Positions 36,105 to 45,833 of a DNA stretch of 64,000 nt are shown here, piece by piece (the stretch's first letter is position 1; every line of letters begins with the position of its first letter). Origin of the DNA: Halpernia frigidisoli (GTDB taxonomy: Bacteria; Bacteroidota; Bacteroidia; Flavobacteriales; Weeksellaceae). The stretch is taken from the NCBI RefSeq assembly GCF_900113805.1, contig NZ_FOQT01000002.1, forward strand, positions 434,001-498,000. The letters run 5' to 3'. Both the position numbers and the translations under genes were made by a program. Below the pieces are notes generated by a model, which was given only the letters and a program-made list of their open reading frames with translations, had not been told where the DNA came from and did no database searches.

Positions 36105-36944
36105 TTAAGTAGCAGCAGTCATATTCTGAAGCGGATTTACCATTGAGATTCCCTCTTTATCCAACCTCGACTTCAATTGCACGTACGCTTCACTTCTTAC
36201 TTTAAGGAAACTTCCGCCGGTTTCCATCCAAAAACGAACGTCAATATAATAAACTCCCAAACTTTGTTTTACTACAATGATCTGGGTTTCTTCAGGTTTT
36301 TGAGAACCTTCTAATTTTGAAACCTCATCAGCTAAGGCCTCTTTTACTTTCGTAAGATTTTCGGTGTTTGGAATTTCTAAACTGATGTAAATTTTTCGTC
36401 CGTCGGAGGCCGTTGTATTGACAAATGGCGCAGAAAATATCAGCTGATTTGGAATAAAAATTTTCCGCCCATCATCTGCAGAAACTTTCGTCGTTAAAAA
36501 ACCAATTTCCAAAACAGTGCCGGAAACACCATCGATAGTCACATAATCTCCAACTTTAAAGGCTTTATCAACTCCAACCAACATTCCGGAAAATATACTT
36601 GAAACCAGATCTTTCAACGCTACACCGGCAATTACACCGGCAACTCCCAAACTTCCTAAAAATTTAAAAACAAACCCGCCCAATCCCATTATTTCCAGAG
36701 AAATGAAAACACCGATCAAAAGGATCAAAAATTTAAAAACACCAAGTAAAGTTGTGACCGTTTCTACTTTTTTACTTTTTGGATAGAATTTATGAAGTAT
36801 TTTTAAGAAAACTTTACTCAAATAAGTATTTAAAGCAAAAATGATCAGAAATACAACAAGACCAACCACAAGGCGCGGCGTAAAAGCGGCAAATTCTGAG
36901 GTCCATCTTTGCAGAACGGAATAAACGGTATCGATATAATTCAT
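36105..36944 (-). CDS. Small-conductance mechanosensitive channel (MscS family)
   Basis: 279 aa. It opens under membrane tension to release solutes after osmotic downshock. Three N-terminal helices lie at about 18-125; the third, pore-lining one contains GSLGVAGVIAGVALKDLVSS, close to the MscS TM3 Gly/Ala pattern. The beta domain follows (GDYVTIDGVSGTVLEIGFLTT, FIPNQLI) and then a C-terminal alpha/beta part. A TAAATTTG box (36964-36971) lies 19 nt upstream. Confidence 0.93.
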   Translation of the reverse strand: MNYIDTVYSVLQRWTSEFAAFTPRLVVGLVVFLIIFALNTYLSKVFLKILHKFYPKSKKVETVTTLLGVFKFLILLIGVFISLEIMGLGGFVFKFLGSLGVAGVIAGVALKDLVSSIFSGMLVGVDKAFKVGDYVTIDGVSGTVLEIGFLTTKVSADDGRKIFIPNQLIFSAPFVNTTASDGRKIYISLEIPNTENLTKVKEALADEVSKLEGSQKPEETQIIVVKQSLGVYYIDVRFWMETGGSFLKVRSEAYVQLKSRLDKEGISMVNPLQNMTAAT

Positions 36945-36976
36945 TTTGAAATAATTAATTGTGCAAATTTAAGTAA

Positions 36977-37020
36977 ATAAAAAAGGGTTGAAAACTTCTT
37001 CGCTTTCAACCCTTTTAAAA
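36977..37020 (-). terminator. Terminator after the outer-membrane protein gene
   Basis: AAAAGGGTTGAAA/TTTCAACCCTTTT perfect stem, with the minus-strand T run toward the MscS gene. Confidence 0.9.
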
Positions 37021-37036
37021 CTTAAGATACTTAATA

Positions 37037-37624
37037 TTACATTTCAGATTTTACATTTGCAGGCACTTTTGACGGCAAATAAATACTGAATCCGACATTA
37101 ATTGAAAGATTAGACGTTAAACCTTCATTTCCAAAACCTGTGATTCCGTTGTATTTTAATAAACCTTCAATACCGATATTTGGTGTAATAAAATAAGAAT
37201 AACCTGGTCCGAAACCGAAATCTAATCCAGTTGTGTTTGTACCACCTTTGGTATTTTGTCCACCAACACCCACATTTCCTTCCATGAAGAAACGCCCGTG
37301 TTTCAGTAAATTGTCAATGCCCTGCTCACCTGGAGAAACATAATATCTACCTAAACCACCAACTGCGTAAGTAAATTTTGTTCCGCTATCTTTTGTGATT
37401 TTGCTTGTACCAAGTGTAACATATCCACCTAAAGCAATATTATCCTCAATAAAATAGGCAGCTCTTGGTTGTAAAGAAATGTCATAACCAGCATCTGTAT
37501 TCAAACCAAAGTTACTTGTTAATAATGATGCACCCACCAATGTATTTCCTTTTTGAATTTGAGCATTTGCAGTAGAAACTAATCCAGCAGCTGCAAAAGT
37601 AATGCCCAATACTAATTTTTTCAT
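37037..37624 (-). CDS. Outer-membrane beta-barrel protein
   Basis: 195 aa with signal peptide MKKLVLGITFAAAGLVSTANA. The body has alternating hydrophobic residues of eight or more strands (LVGASLLTSNFGLN, YFIEDNIALGGYVTLG, GRFFMEGNVGVGGQ, GYSYFITPNIGIEGLLKY), and the last strand region reads LSINVGFSIYL. It is of the OmpA-barrel/OMP_b-brl type, without a peptidoglycan-binding domain. The gene is alone. Confidence 0.85.
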   Translation of the reverse strand: MKKLVLGITFAAAGLVSTANAQIQKGNTLVGASLLTSNFGLNTDAGYDISLQPRAAYFIEDNIALGGYVTLGTSKITKDSGTKFTYAVGGLGRYYVSPGEQGIDNLLKHGRFFMEGNVGVGGQNTKGGTNTTGLDFGFGPGYSYFITPNIGIEGLLKYNGITGFGNEGLTSNLSINVGFSIYLPSKVPANVKSEM

Positions 37625-37729
37625 AATGTTAATATTTTAATAATGTTAAATTTAATATTCTTCAAAACTCAATTTTTGTGCCATTTTACCACCTATATGA
37701 CAATTATCATTTAGTTAAAATAAAAAAAT

Positions 37730-38248
37730 TTAAGAAAGATAAATTAAAATTACACTTAAAATTAATCCCGCTGCGGTGTATAACATTCCCCGTCTGAATG
37801 CTTTAGATTTTACATTAAACATCCAAAAACTGGACAGTACAAAGAAAAATAAAGAAATTCCAAAGAAAACGTTCAGTAATGACAGTCGGTCTTTGGACTG
37901 CGCTTTATGCAGATTTGTCATCTTTTTTAAAATTAAAGGCAATTCTTTTTTGGTATATTTTACATCTCCACTTTCACTATTATAAACGCCTTCTTTAAAA
38001 GACAGAATGTTTCCTTCTGTTTTTAAAACTTCCATATTCTTGATTTTCAGCTCTTTTCCTAAATCTTTATCTGACAAATTTTTGCCTATATTTTTCTCGA
38101 TAATGCTTTCCTTCTTTAAAAAATCGGAATCTCTGTAAATTAATAAAATTCCGCTGATGGAATACATCGCCATGATCCCTGCCATAAAAAATCCTAAATA
38201 ACGATGCGTCACGCGCATAAAACTTTTTGTGTTTTTAATTTCTGCCAT
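37730..38248 (-). CDS. PepSY-type membrane protein next to the siderophore receptor
   Basis: 172 aa from ATG 38248. The N-terminus FMRVTHRYLGFFMAGIMAMY is the typical first helix of PepSY-associated membrane proteins. A periplasmic part of about 70 residues (PepSY-like, KNMEVLKTEGNILSFKEGVY) and two C-terminal helices follow. His residues in the first and second membrane segments suit haem or iron handling. Downstream of the siderophore receptor gene by 75 nt, it may reduce ferric siderophores. It is shorter than four-helix PepSY reductases. Confidence 0.75.
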   Translation of the reverse strand: MAEIKNTKSFMRVTHRYLGFFMAGIMAMYSISGILLIYRDSDFLKKESIIEKNIGKNLSDKDLGKELKIKNMEVLKTEGNILSFKEGVYNSESGDVKYTKKELPLILKKMTNLHKAQSKDRLSLLNVFFGISLFFFVLSSFWMFNVKSKAFRRGMLYTAAGLILSVILIYLS

Positions 38249-38323
38249 AATTTTTTGTTTTAAAATATGAAATGGCAGCAACCGAAATTGCCGCCTGAAA
38301 AAATCTAATATAAATGAAAAATA

Positions 38324-40639
38324 TTAAAGTTTGTAAGTTAAAGTAAAATAAAAGTTTCTTGGTGTGATTGGGTTGACGGAATAATTTTCATGAACATTAT
38401 AATTGACAACATCAAATAAATTTCCCACTTTTCCCTGAATCGAAAATTTCTTCCAATCGTAACCTGCAGATAAACTTATCGTCGTGTAATCATTTACATC
38501 AAAACTTCTGGTAACTCCTTTTCTACTGATATTTGTAGATTTAGAGTCATTCCAGCCGGCAATTCTGTCACCGATAAAATAAGCGCCGATTCCAACATTT
38601 AAACCACTTAATCCATAATCTGTAAATTTATAAAAAACTGACGCATTTGCTGTGGTAGCAGGTGTTCTTACTAATCTTTGATTTTCAACATAACCTTTCT
38701 CCGGCGTGTCGACGTAAACAGAATTGTTATAAGAAAAACCACCAATTATAGAAATATTCTTATTAGGATTTCCCGTAATATCAACTTCAAAACCACGACT
38801 TCTCAATTTTCCGGCAAACTCTTTTAAATTAGAATCCGGCGTTTGAATGGAACCTGCTGCATCAACGTAAAAATAATTCTGATAAAAATTATTATATAAA
38901 ATTTGGTATAAAGTTACATTTAGAGCAACTGCATTATTCCAGAAATTTTTCTTTCCACCAACTTCATATTGATCAACAGTTGTAGGATTAATTCCACTTT
39001 TAGACAAATTATTCACGCGATCTAAAATCTGGGCTGCCGTTCCTGTTGTGTTTAAATTACTAATGCCATCAGAAGTATAACCGGCGTTGCTTGCAAACGA
39101 ATTGGTGTAAGTCGCAAAAGCTGACAGATTCTCATTCGGCATATAAACCAAACCTAATTTTGGCGAAAAAGCCTGATCGGAAGTTCCTGTATTATTAAGT
39201 TGTGTTTTTATATTTGTTCTAAACTTTGTATTTAAGGTTGCTAAATTTTCAATGTAAGACCAGCGAAGTCCTGCAATTACCTTAAATTCTTTAGTTAAAC
39301 TGATGTAATCCTGCACAAATGCGCCAAATCTTCTTGTGCTGATTCTATTTTTTTCTAATTTTTGAGAATTTGGAATCGCTCCCGAAGCCCATGAAGAAGG
39401 ATCATCCAAATAAACGGTTCCGTTTGCGCTGCCGTTTGTGCCGTAAAAATAACTGGTTCCAAATGTTTTATTACTATCAGGATTAAAATAAGTGTAAGAA
39501 TCTGACTGACTGTAATCTGCATCACTGCCAATCAATATTTTGTGGTTAATTTTCCCTGTGTTAAATTCCCCATTAATGTTGACTTGTGCAGAACCGTAAT
39601 TTTGTTCATTATAAGTTCTGTTTAAAGGTCGGTTCCAGTTTAGACGGTTATTATTGTCAAAAGCCCATTGCGTGCGTTCTGTAGAAAAATAATCTTTCGT
39701 GTAATTCTGGTAGGAAACAACAGAATTTAAAGACCATTTATCATTAAATTTATGATTAACGATTATGTCAGACGTTGCTTGTTGCACATTTTGATATTGC
39801 CAGTTTGCGCCCACAAAATCGCTTCTTTTTAAAAGATCATTGATCCTGTAACTACCGTCTTTATTGGTAATACTACCAATACCAAAATCAGGTGTGAAAT
39901 CATTTTTTAAATAATCACCTTCCACGATGATCTGCGTTTTTTCTCCCAAATTAAGGACAAAAGAAGGATTAAAATAATATTTTTTGTTGGTCACGACATC
40001 CCGAAAACTTTCCGCATATTCATATGCGCCATTCACACGAAATGCAATATTTTTTGAAAGTGGTCCGTAAAGATCTACCGTTGGTTTATAATTATTCCAG
40101 CTTCCTGCATTTAAAGAGACACTTCCACCCTGCTCAAAACGTGGTTTTTTTGTAATTAAATTCACGATTCCGCCTGCAGCAGTATTTCCATAAAGCATAG
40201 CATTGCTTCCCTTTAAAACTTCCACGCGTTCTAAACCTGAAACTTCTGGAAAAACACCGCTGTTTACACGCGCGCCATTTTTAAAAATATTATCATTTCC
40301 AAAATTAAATCCTCTTCCACCAAAACTGTCCTGCGAACTTCCACGAGAAGAAGTAACGTAAAGACCGTTCACATTTTGTAAAACCTCACTTAACTGTTTT
40401 GATTGTTGCTGCTCAATAATTTCGTGTGTGACGATGGAAATTGCTTGCGGCGTTTCCATTGCTGTAAGTTGAGATTTTCCGCTTTGAACTTTCGCTTTGT
40501 TAGGATTTCCGGATTTATGAAGTTGCACATCTTCAATTTCCTGAATTTTTAACGTATCGCTCACTAATTCAAATCTCATCTGCGCGCCTGCGAATCCACT
40601 TAAACTGAGCATTCCAAGGCATATAATTGTTTTTTTCAT
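38324..40639 (-). CDS. TonB-dependent siderophore receptor
   Basis: 771 aa from ATG 40639, chosen because it opens the signal peptide MKKTIICLGMLSLSGFAGA. The plug is of the FhuA/FecA-like siderophore type: QAISIVTHEIIEQQQSKQLS, LQNVNGLYVTSSRG, FGGRGFNFGND and LERVEVLKGSNAMLYGN, then GGIVNLITKKP. The C-terminal strand ends NFYFTLTYKL. It takes up ferric siderophores through the outer membrane. The downstream PepSY gene supports iron use. No Fur box could be assigned with confidence. Confidence 0.92.
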   Translation of the reverse strand: MKKTIICLGMLSLSGFAGAQMRFELVSDTLKIQEIEDVQLHKSGNPNKAKVQSGKSQLTAMETPQAISIVTHEIIEQQQSKQLSEVLQNVNGLYVTSSRGSSQDSFGGRGFNFGNDNIFKNGARVNSGVFPEVSGLERVEVLKGSNAMLYGNTAAGGIVNLITKKPRFEQGGSVSLNAGSWNNYKPTVDLYGPLSKNIAFRVNGAYEYAESFRDVVTNKKYYFNPSFVLNLGEKTQIIVEGDYLKNDFTPDFGIGSITNKDGSYRINDLLKRSDFVGANWQYQNVQQATSDIIVNHKFNDKWSLNSVVSYQNYTKDYFSTERTQWAFDNNNRLNWNRPLNRTYNEQNYGSAQVNINGEFNTGKINHKILIGSDADYSQSDSYTYFNPDSNKTFGTSYFYGTNGSANGTVYLDDPSSWASGAIPNSQKLEKNRISTRRFGAFVQDYISLTKEFKVIAGLRWSYIENLATLNTKFRTNIKTQLNNTGTSDQAFSPKLGLVYMPNENLSAFATYTNSFASNAGYTSDGISNLNTTGTAAQILDRVNNLSKSGINPTTVDQYEVGGKKNFWNNAVALNVTLYQILYNNFYQNYFYVDAAGSIQTPDSNLKEFAGKLRSRGFEVDITGNPNKNISIIGGFSYNNSVYVDTPEKGYVENQRLVRTPATTANASVFYKFTDYGLSGLNVGIGAYFIGDRIAGWNDSKSTNISRKGVTRSFDVNDYTTISLSAGYDWKKFSIQGKVGNLFDVVNYNVHENYSVNPITPRNFYFTLTYKL

Positions 40640-40847
40640 GGTTTTATTTAGAATAGTTTTAAATAACACTGCAAAAATAAATTTTAAATTGATTTGAACA
40701 AAGTTTATTTAGAACAATTAAAAACAATAAAAGAAATAATTTTTAATCAATTGATTTACAATTAATTAATAAGTTATGATTTTAATCACTTTTTCTGATT
40801 TAAATTATATTAGAACAAAATTTAAAGATTTGAAATGAATTTACCGC

Positions 40848-40884
40848 AAAAAAAAAATCCTCTGAAAAATTCCAGAAGATTAAT
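40848..40884 (-). terminator. Terminator after the ABC-F gene
   Basis: Minus strand AATCTTCTGGAA/TTTTTCAGAGGATT stem followed by a T run of ten, 22 nt past the ABC-F stop. Confidence 0.8.
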
Positions 40885-40905
40885 TTATTTTAAAAAATTT
40901 TGCAA

Positions 40906-42798
40906 TTATTCCTGCAATTCCAGCCAGCGCAATTCCATTTCATCCAAATCATCAGACAATTTTTGCAACTCATCAGACAATTTTGAAATAACGTCATAAT
41001 CAGTTTCGTTGTTTAATAATTTCGAAAGTTCCTCGCGTTTTGTTTCAAATTCCGGGATTTCATTTGTTAATTTATCTAATTCAGACTTTTCCTTAAAAGA
41101 TAATTTTCTCGAAGCAACTTCGACTTTTTTCTCAATTGGTTTTGGTTCTTCTTTTTTTTCAGGCTCAATTACTTTTTCAATTTTCACCTCTTTTCCTTCT
41201 GAAACCTGCTTCTTATCAAATTCACGGTATTCCGAAAAAGTACCGACAAAATCTTTAATTTTTCCTTCACCTTCGAAAGCCAAACAATGCTCAACAATTC
41301 TGTCCATGAAATATCTGTCGTGAGAAACAATAATTAATGTCCCTTGAAATTGCTGTAAAAAGTTTTCTAAAACTGTTAATGTTGGCAAATCTAAATCATT
41401 CGTTGGTTCATCAAAAATCAAGAAATTTGGATTTTGATACAATACATACATCAGATGCAAACGTCTTTTTTCACCGCCTGAAAGTTTTGAGATCGGCGAA
41501 TATTGTGTTTGGTCTTCAAATAAAAATAAACGTAAAAACTGTGATGCAGAAATCGTTCGTCCATTTGCGATCGGGAAATTTTCTGAAATATCTTTTATAA
41601 AATCAATCACACGTTGATCTTCTTTATATTTCAAACCTTTCTGTGAGAAATACCCAAATTTTATCGTTTCTCCTGTCTCAATTTCGCCAGAATCATACTT
41701 TTCTAAACCTTGAATAATATTTAATAAAGTTGATTTTCCCGCGCCATTTTTACCAATAATTCCTACTTTTTCCCCTCGCTGAAATTGGTAAGAAAAATCT
41801 TTTAGCAATAATTTATCACCATAAGATTTTGATATTTTATGTAGTTCTAAAATTTTTGAACCCAAACGTTTCATTTCGAATTCAAGTTCCAGACTTTGTT
41901 TTCGAGTGTCCATTTTGGCCACTTTTTCAGTTTCATAAAAATCGTCCTGTCGGCTTTTTGATTTTGTCGTTCGCGCTTTTGGTTGGCGGCGCATCCATTC
42001 CAATTCCTTTCGGTAAAGATTATTTGCCTTATCAATTGTCGAATTTAAATTATCTTCACGGATCATTTTATTTTCCAAGTATGTGTCGTACGCACCATTG
42101 TGAAAATACATTTTATGATCTTCCATTTCCCAGATAATATTACAAACTGCATCCAGAAAATACCTGTCGTGGGTTACCAAAAGCAATGTCACACGCGCTT
42201 TGCCTAAATAATTTTCCAGCCATTCCACCATATCAACATCAAGGTGATTGGTCGGCTCATCCATTATCAAAAGTGTGTGTTTGTGCTCTGCTCTGGTTTC
42301 TACCAACAATTTTGCAAGAGCCACACGTTTAATTTGTCCACCAGATAAAGTGCGCATTTTTGCGTCAAGATCTGTAATTTTTAACTGCGAAAGAATATTA
42401 GCCATTTCATTTTCAAGATCCCAGGCTTTGTGAATTTCCATTTCCGCCAAAGCATTTTCCATGTCATCCGGATTTTCGGAATGCAAAGCAGAATGGTAAT
42501 TTTTTAAAGCCATAATCGGCGCAGAACTTAAAGTCATCATAAATTCATCGATGGAAAGTTCGCCTTCAAAGTCAATTTCCTGGTCAAATAACACAACCTG
42601 AATATCTTTATTAATGATCACATTTCCACTATCTGCAATTTCTTTTCCCATCAAAATCTTCAATAAAGTAGATTTTCCGGTACCGTTTTTGGCAACAATG
42701 GCAATTTTATCACCTTCATTGACGTTGAAAGTAATATTTTTAAAAAGTGTTTTTACACCGTAAGATTTCGTGAGATTTTCTGCCGTAACGTAATTCAT
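40906..42798 (-). CDS. ABC-F family ATP-binding protein (Uup-like)
   Basis: 630 aa with two ABC domains and no membrane helices. Walker A motifs AKNGTGKSTLL and GKNGAGKSTLL, signatures LSGGQIKRVALAK and LSGGEKRRLHLMY, Walker B MDEPTNHLD and FDEPTNDLD. The interdomain linker (about 240-310) and a C-terminal coiled coil (about 565-630) resemble Uup. ABC-F proteins act on the ribosome. This housekeeping-type member is unlikely to be a resistance factor. A TATTTTTG box lies 36 nt upstream. Confidence 0.93.
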   Translation of the reverse strand: MNYVTAENLTKSYGVKTLFKNITFNVNEGDKIAIVAKNGTGKSTLLKILMGKEIADSGNVIINKDIQVVLFDQEIDFEGELSIDEFMMTLSSAPIMALKNYHSALHSENPDDMENALAEMEIHKAWDLENEMANILSQLKITDLDAKMRTLSGGQIKRVALAKLLVETRAEHKHTLLIMDEPTNHLDVDMVEWLENYLGKARVTLLLVTHDRYFLDAVCNIIWEMEDHKMYFHNGAYDTYLENKMIREDNLNSTIDKANNLYRKELEWMRRQPKARTTKSKSRQDDFYETEKVAKMDTRKQSLELEFEMKRLGSKILELHKISKSYGDKLLLKDFSYQFQRGEKVGIIGKNGAGKSTLLNIIQGLEKYDSGEIETGETIKFGYFSQKGLKYKEDQRVIDFIKDISENFPIANGRTISASQFLRLFLFEDQTQYSPISKLSGGEKRRLHLMYVLYQNPNFLIFDEPTNDLDLPTLTVLENFLQQFQGTLIIVSHDRYFMDRIVEHCLAFEGEGKIKDFVGTFSEYREFDKKQVSEGKEVKIEKVIEPEKKEEPKPIEKKVEVASRKLSFKEKSELDKLTNEIPEFETKREELSKLLNNETDYDVISKLSDELQKLSDDLDEMELRWLELQE

Positions 42799-42834
42799 AA
42801 AAAAAGAAATAGAAAGTTGAATATTTGAAGCGGC

Positions 42835-42842
42835 AAAAATAC
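42835..42842 (-). promoter_or_regulatory. Promoter -7 element of the ABC-F gene
   Basis: TATTTTTG followed by C on the minus strand, 36 nt before the ATG; divergent from the TATATTTG at 42901. Confidence 0.5.
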
Positions 42843-42900
42843 GAAATATATAAGCGGTATTTTGATTTTAAAAAACTGAGATTTTCGCCTTTAAAATAAT

Positions 42901-42908
42901 TATATTTG
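42901..42908 (+). promoter_or_regulatory. Promoter -7 element 3 nt before the acyltransferase ATG
   Basis: TATATTTG followed by AAA and then ATG (42912). If active, the transcript would start at or near the ATG (leaderless). The -33 region reads TTTTCG, not TTTG. Confidence 0.45.
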
Positions 42909-42911
42909 AAA

Positions 42912-44039
42912 ATGAACTTTCGCACGGAATTAATTTTAAATGCCAATGAATTACCTTCAAAGTGGAACTCAATTGTTGCGAAAAATAGCATTCTTCTTTC
43001 TACCAAATTTCTAAAAGCCTTGCAGGAAAGTCAGCCAAAAAATATGCAGAATTATTTTGCGGCGTTTTATAAAGATGAAATTTTAATTGGCGGCGCACTT
43101 TTGCAATATTTAGATTTTAAAAAACATGAGATTTTCAGGAAATCTTCTTTTTTAAATTTAAATAATCTGACAGTGAAATTTTTTGCAAATTCTGTTTTAA
43201 TTGTCGGCAATAATTTGGTCACGGGACAAAATGGATTTTACTTTGATTTAAATCTAATTTCAAAAATTGAAGCTATAAAATTACTGGAAGAATCAACAAA
43301 TCTTATTCAGCAAAAAATTAAAAAATCCAGTTTAATTTTATTAAAAGATTATGAAAAGGAACTTTCTGAAACTATAAAAAGTAATTTAATGAAAGATTTT
43401 AACTCATTTTCTGTGCAACCGAATATGATCTTGGAATTAAAACAAAACTGGAAAACATTCGATGATTATTTGGAAAATTTCACAACGAAATATAGAACAA
43501 GAGCAAAGTCAGCAATAAAGAAATTAGGCAAAATTGAAAAGAAAGAATTGACTTTAGCGGAAATAAAAGAAAATCAAAAAATCTTATATCTACTCTATTT
43601 GAATGTCGCGAACGACGCAGATTTTAATACTTTTATAATTCCGGAAAATCATTTTTTTACTGTAAAAAAGCATTTAAAAGACAATTTTAAAGTTTTTGCT
43701 TATTTCGAAAACGGTGAAATTCTTTCTTTTTACACACTTTTCATTAACCACGAAGATGTCGATACTTATTTTTTAGGTTATGATAAAATTTATCAGAAGT
43801 CAAAACAACTTTATCTAAATATGCTTTTAGATATGGTGAATTTTGGAATTTTAAACCAAAAGAAAAATATCATTTTCGGAAGAACAGCGCTTGAAATAAA
43901 ATCTACAATCGGCGCAAAACCGCAGCAAATTTTCGGCATCGTAAAACACCAAAATTCATTTTTAAATTTAATTTTGGCAAAATCGATCTCAAATTTAAAT
44001 CCATCAAAACCCTGGATCGCGAGACAACCTTTTAAATAA
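42912..44039 (+). CDS. FemAB/GNAT-like acyltransferase of unknown substrate
   Basis: 375 aa. No close family could be named with certainty. The layout (two GNAT-like halves; LENFTTKYRTRAKSAIKKLG in the middle and YFLGYDKIYQKSKQLYLNML near the end) resembles FemAB-like peptidyl or N-acyl transferases, where a Lys-rich helix precedes the active half. The conserved end IIFGRTALEIKSTIGAKPQQ is typical of such acetyltransferase-6 domains. No membrane segment is visible. ATG 42912 is chosen over the TTG at 42906, which is part of the promoter element. Confidence 0.65.
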   Translation: MNFRTELILNANELPSKWNSIVAKNSILLSTKFLKALQESQPKNMQNYFAAFYKDEILIGGALLQYLDFKKHEIFRKSSFLNLNNLTVKFFANSVLIVGNNLVTGQNGFYFDLNLISKIEAIKLLEESTNLIQQKIKKSSLILLKDYEKELSETIKSNLMKDFNSFSVQPNMILELKQNWKTFDDYLENFTTKYRTRAKSAIKKLGKIEKKELTLAEIKENQKILYLLYLNVANDADFNTFIIPENHFFTVKKHLKDNFKVFAYFENGEILSFYTLFINHEDVDTYFLGYDKIYQKSKQLYLNMLLDMVNFGILNQKKNIIFGRTALEIKSTIGAKPQQIFGIVKHQNSFLNLILAKSISNLNPSKPWIARQPFK

Positions 44040-44095
44040 AAAAATTATTTAAACATAAAAAATCAAGAAAATTATTACTTTTATGCTTTGAAAAA

Positions 44096-44884
44096 ATGAA
44101 AAAACTATCACTTTTATTTCTTCTGATACTTTTATGTTCCTGCGCAAATCCTGCGTCTGAAAAAGTATTGGGTACGATAGATCAAAATTTAAAAGGTAAG
44201 TTTCTACACTTGAAAGATGCAGATATTTATTACGAAGTTTATGGCAAAGGAAAACCATTATTTTTACTGCACGGAAACGGCGGAAGTATGAGCGCGTTTG
44301 CAAAGGAAATCCCGGAATTATCCAAACATTTTATGGTGATCGCGATGGACACGCGGGCGCAAGGACGAAGCACGGATTTATCTACAGAACCTTTATCTTA
44401 CATAAAATTTGCTGATGACGTGAAAGCACTCGCCGATTTTTTAAACTTAAAAAAAATAAATATTTTCGGCTGGAGCGACGGTGGAAATACAGCGATCGAA
44501 TTTGCCATAAAATACTCTAAAACATTACGAAAATTTATCACAAGCGGTGCCAATGTTTATCCTTTAGGCGTTGGAAATGAAGAAGTTGAAAACATGAAAA
44601 GAGATGTTTCGAAAATGAAGGCAGAAAATCAACCACAAAAAGACATCCGATTGTTACAATTAATGATTGATGAACCAAAAATCACGCAACAACAATTGAT
44701 GAATATAAAAAGTAAAGCGTTGATTATTGCAGGCGATCACGATGTAATTCTTCGGCCTCACACGAAATTGATCGCGAAAGAAATCCCAAAAGCCAAGATG
44801 AAAATTTACAAAGATGCAACGCATTCAATCCCGATTGAGCATTCTGAAGAATTGATAAAAGATATTATCTCATTTTTAAAATAA
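44096..44884 (+). CDS. Alpha/beta hydrolase lipoprotein
   Basis: 262 aa. MKKLSLLFLLILLCSC is a lipoprotein signal with Cys16. The hydrolase has the oxyanion loop LLHGNGGSM, the nucleophile elbow FGWSDGGNTA, the acid in IAGDHDVIL and His in ATHSIPIEHS. It probably sits on the inner or outer membrane facing the periplasm. Converges with the lysozyme gene, 1 nt apart from its stop. Substrate unknown. Confidence 0.88.
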   Translation: MKKLSLLFLLILLCSCANPASEKVLGTIDQNLKGKFLHLKDADIYYEVYGKGKPLFLLHGNGGSMSAFAKEIPELSKHFMVIAMDTRAQGRSTDLSTEPLSYIKFADDVKALADFLNLKKINIFGWSDGGNTAIEFAIKYSKTLRKFITSGANVYPLGVGNEEVENMKRDVSKMKAENQPQKDIRLLQLMIDEPKITQQQLMNIKSKALIIAGDHDVILRPHTKLIAKEIPKAKMKIYKDATHSIPIEHSEELIKDIISFLK

Positions 44885-44885
44885 G

Positions 44886-45749
44886 TCAGTCAATCGTCAT
44901 ATTTCTCAGACTCCACAATCCGCCATTGTAGACATTGATATCTACTTTTGTATTGATTCCGTACACAATTCCTTTTTCAGAAAACTGCCAAAAATCCCAT
45001 TTATTCTCCGGGTTTGGTGCCGGAACATCATTGTAATTCGCCAACCAAAGCGGATAATCTCCGAAATCTTCAGCTAAAAAATCTTTGTAAAAATAATAGT
45101 ACGTGTAAATAATTGGTTTTTTACCATAAGCTTCTTCCACAATTTTTAACCAGACTTTTAAATCTTCCTTTAATTTTTCGTTGGTTTTACGTCGCGGAAT
45201 TTTTTCAATATCCAAAACAGGTGGTAAATCACCACTTTCCAGTTTTACATTTTCCAGAAAATTATTCGCCTGTTTTACCGGATCTTCGTCTGCGCGGTAA
45301 AAATGATAAGCGCCTCTGATCAAGTTATTTTTTTTAGACAGTTCCCAAAATTCCTGAAAATGTTTGTCAGCATTTCGATTTCCCATGGTAGCACGCAGCA
45401 GAACAAACTTCAACGGAATACTTTGGTTTGCCAAACTTAAACTGTCCCATTTAATATCTTCTTTTCTTTGGTAATGGGACACATCAAAACCGAAAACTTT
45501 ATCTGTATTTTCACCAATTATTTTGGTAATCCTTTGAGTTTCAAATTCGTCGTTTGTCAGTTTTTTGTGATCATTTCTATTAAAATACATCGCAAAGTAA
45601 AACCCGATCTTCTCCTTTAAGTAAAAACCGGTTCCCAACAAAATAAAGGCAAAAACCACCAATAAAATTTCGCGTCTAAACCAAAAACTTCTTTTTCGTT
45701 TTTTGTGGATCTTTTTCCGGGTTTTTTTTTGATAATTTATTTTTGCCAT
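44886..45749 (-). CDS. Glycoside hydrolase family 25 lysozyme, membrane anchored
   Basis: 287 aa. A Lys/Arg-rich N-terminus (KKTRKKIHKKRKRSFWFRRE) and one transmembrane helix (about 28-45) anchor it in the inner membrane with the enzyme outside. GH25 motifs: FGFDVSHYQ, FVLLRATMG, GAYHFYRADEDPVKQAN, the catalytic DIEK in LPPVLDIEK and the final WDFWQFSEKG. It cuts the MurNAc-GlcNAc bond of peptidoglycan; a role in wall remodelling is likely. A TAGTTTTG box lies 8 nt before the ATG. Confidence 0.92.
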   Translation of the reverse strand: MAKINYQKKTRKKIHKKRKRSFWFRREILLVVFAFILLGTGFYLKEKIGFYFAMYFNRNDHKKLTNDEFETQRITKIIGENTDKVFGFDVSHYQRKEDIKWDSLSLANQSIPLKFVLLRATMGNRNADKHFQEFWELSKKNNLIRGAYHFYRADEDPVKQANNFLENVKLESGDLPPVLDIEKIPRRKTNEKLKEDLKVWLKIVEEAYGKKPIIYTYYYFYKDFLAEDFGDYPLWLANYNDVPAPNPENKWDFWQFSEKGIVYGINTKVDINVYNGGLWSLRNMTID

Positions 45750-45781
45750 TGAAGTTGCAAAACTAAACTTTTGATTTTTAA

Positions 45782-45814
45782 AACAAAAAAAATCCTTTCA
45801 AATTGAAAGGATTT
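45782..45814 (-). terminator. Terminator after the CsgG-like gene
   Basis: AAATCCTTTCAA/TTGAAAGGATTT stem with eight T on the minus strand; lies 21 nt past the stop. Confidence 0.88.
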
Positions 45815-45833
45815 GGGTTGATATTTAGTCATT

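Noticed and set aside
40906-42798. ABC-F protein as an antibiotic-resistance gene
   Set aside because: Domain layout and C-terminal coiled coil fit the housekeeping Uup-like group; nothing points to resistance.
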